Source: Anaerolineae bacterium
GTDB lineage: Bacteria > Chloroflexota > Anaerolineae > B4-G1 > SLSP01
Direction of reading: 5' to 3'
NCBI GenBank assembly: GCA_016934645.1
Contig: JAFGSL010000693.1
Span: forward strand, 1 to 5,127
Length of the DNA: 5,127 nucleotides
The position numbers were made by a program, and so were the translations under genes. Positions within the stretch are counted from its first letter, which is position 1; every line of letters starts with the position of its first letter. The notes beneath the pieces are model-generated. The model made no database searches. It saw only the letters and a list, made by a program, of their open reading frames with translations, and had not been told where the DNA came from. Below are positions 3,970-5,127 of the stretch, piece after piece.

Positions 3970-5127
3970 TCAGGACATTTCTTCGCGGAGGCTCGCTCCC
4001 ATCGCGTGAGCCTGGTCGTGAATATACGTCACCAGCTCATGACCTTGCCTATCGAATGGCGCTCTGTCTGGATAGGGCATGTATCCTGCCGGTTCGTGGT
4101 AGAACACAGGGCTTTCTTCGTTGGCGGGACGCATCCACGCCGCAAGCGCTTCCAGCGTGGGGATCAAGCTCTGTTCTCCACGACGTGGATTGTATACCCC
4201 ACCGTCGCTAACGATAATCCCCTCATCGAAACAGGCCAAAAGCGTACGCATCGCCAGCGGACAAACGCTGGTGTATTTCCGGCGCAGGGCAGCGATGATC
4301 CAGGCGACGCCACGTCCTTGCGCGTATTCCAACAAAGCATACCTTAAAGCGCGTCCGGCCGCGATGTAACGCAAGACAATCTGCGTTTCAGCGGGCGAGA
4401 GGACCCGGGGTTCCCAAATCCAAACCTGCTCAGATGTAACCTTATCGGGAAGTTGCTGTATGGCCCCTCGTACACGGTGCCCCCGGTCCGGTTCCCACGG
4501 CGACTCGAAGATCAACACCCAACGCTCTGTGAGCGATGTTTTTACCAGCACACCCTCGCGGTTAGGGAACAAGTCTCCTGAGACACAAAGCAGTCTCTGG
4601 CCGGGTGATGCAGGCAACAGATAGCGTTCTCGGCCATTACTGTGATCCGGTTGCGAAAACAGGGTTGCCCAGATTGCATCCGAAACGGCCTTATCCCGAT
4701 GTCTACGCTGTATAAAAGCTGTCATTCGGCGGATGACCCAGTCAATGTACAAGTCCTGTTCAGTTTCGACGACGAAAACCTGCGCACCGTTCTCTTGCCA
4801 GATCATTAATCCATAGCCACGACAGTGCATATGGAGTTTGAGCAAAAGTTGGACAACACCGGTATCCGCCTCTATCGGTTCGCCAGCCCGGTAGGGGACT
4901 TCTAGCAGGCGCAATACGATCAGGCACTTCAAACTTCGCGTCACTAGCGCCTGTTGTTCTATAGAGAAATGCTCGCCGATCAACGGGCTGAGCACATTAT
5001 TGTATACATCGATAAGTCGCTGTACCTCGTCAGGATGCCAGTTTTTAGGAAATCCCTGGAAGAGATCGGCTAAATCCTCGACCCTGGCGCGCACACAGGT
5101 ACACATCTGCGCCCATAAGCGATGAAA
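3970..5127 (-). CDS. Protein of unknown function, 5' end beyond the window
   Basis: I do not recognise this family. The frame has no stop between 5127 and the terminal TGA at 3970-3972, giving at least 386 codons. The first ATG inside the window (5106) has no Shine-Dalgarno sequence, so the real start probably lies outside and this may be the C-terminal part of a larger protein. Numbering from that ATG, the first 100 residues are mostly helical and contain several Cys and His (C2, C4, C61, H92, H94, C95) without a clear zinc-finger spacing. Residues about 160-245 look like a beta-rich region with many Trp (W196, W204, W229, W231). Residues about 255-307 (VAWIIAALRRKY then TLLACFDEGIIVSDGGVYN) resemble a winged helix. 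The last 50 residues are Pro-rich and then charged. There is no signal peptide or membrane segment in the visible part. It is convergent to cas6, so it is not in the same operon. Confidence 0.65.
   Translation of the reverse strand, partial: FHRLWAQMCTCVRARVEDLADLFQGFPKNWHPDEVQRLIDVYNNVLSPLIGEHFSIEQQALVTRSLKCLIVLRLLEVPYRAGEPIEADTGVVQLLLKLHMHCRGYGLMIWQENGAQVFVVETEQDLYIDWVIRRMTAFIQRRHRDKAVSDAIWATLFSQPDHSNGRERYLLPASPGQRLLCVSGDLFPNREGVLVKTSLTERWVLIFESPWEPDRGHRVRGAIQQLPDKVTSEQVWIWEPRVLSPAETQIVLRYIAAGRALRYALLEYAQGRGVAWIIAALRRKYTSVCPLAMRTLLACFDEGIIVSDGGVYNPRRGEQSLIPTLEALAAWMRPANEESPVFYHEPAGYMPYPDRAPFDRQGHELVTYIHDQAHAMGASLREEMS

Noticed and set aside
1..5127. CRISPR array, tRNA, rRNA or insertion sequence
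   Set aside because: I found no regularly spaced repeats, cloverleaf-like gene, rRNA signature or transposase coding sequence with terminal inverted repeats on either strand.

Overview
This window probably comes from a moderately GC-rich bacterium of the Chloroflexota type. That assignment is an inference from the mix of effector-associated-domain proteins, DUF4062 and CRISPR-associated CARF domains, a VapBC pair and AGGAGG-type ribosome binding sites; no phylogenetic marker gene is present. It reads as accessory or defence DNA. Six plus-strand genes run head to tail and meet one minus-strand gene that is cut by the right edge.

Left part (1-2418): bases 1-151 are AT-rich with no gene I can support. 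Three closely packed genes follow. Gene A (152-709) has an effector-associated-domain-like N-terminus and a coiled-coil hairpin at its C-terminus. Gene B (721-1998) begins with the same hairpin, then has a DUF4062 (TIR-like) domain and a CARF domain of the Cas_NE0113 / ring-nuclease type. Gene C (2008-2418) is a small protein ending in a third, more diverged copy of the hairpin. The shared hairpin of about 57 residues is the most striking feature. It suggests that A, B and C associate through it, with B sensing a cyclic nucleotide (probably cyclic oligoadenylate from a type III CRISPR system) and carrying the candidate effector domain.

Middle part (2419-3908): a sigma70-like promoter and an inverted repeat precede an overlapping vapB-vapC toxin-antitoxin pair (AbrB-fold antitoxin, PIN-domain toxin). 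Only 22 bases after vapC comes cas6, the CRISPR RNA-processing endoribonuclease. A rho-independent terminator follows cas6.

Right part (3970-5127): a convergent minus-strand reading frame, open to the window edge, encodes a protein of unknown function with a possible winged-helix segment near its C-terminus.

The layout fits the accessory flank of a type III (or I/III) CRISPR locus: a candidate signalling effector complex (A-B-C), a toxin-antitoxin module and Cas6. No CRISPR array, Cas10 or other Cas protein is visible here, so the CRISPR type and the signal are inferred.
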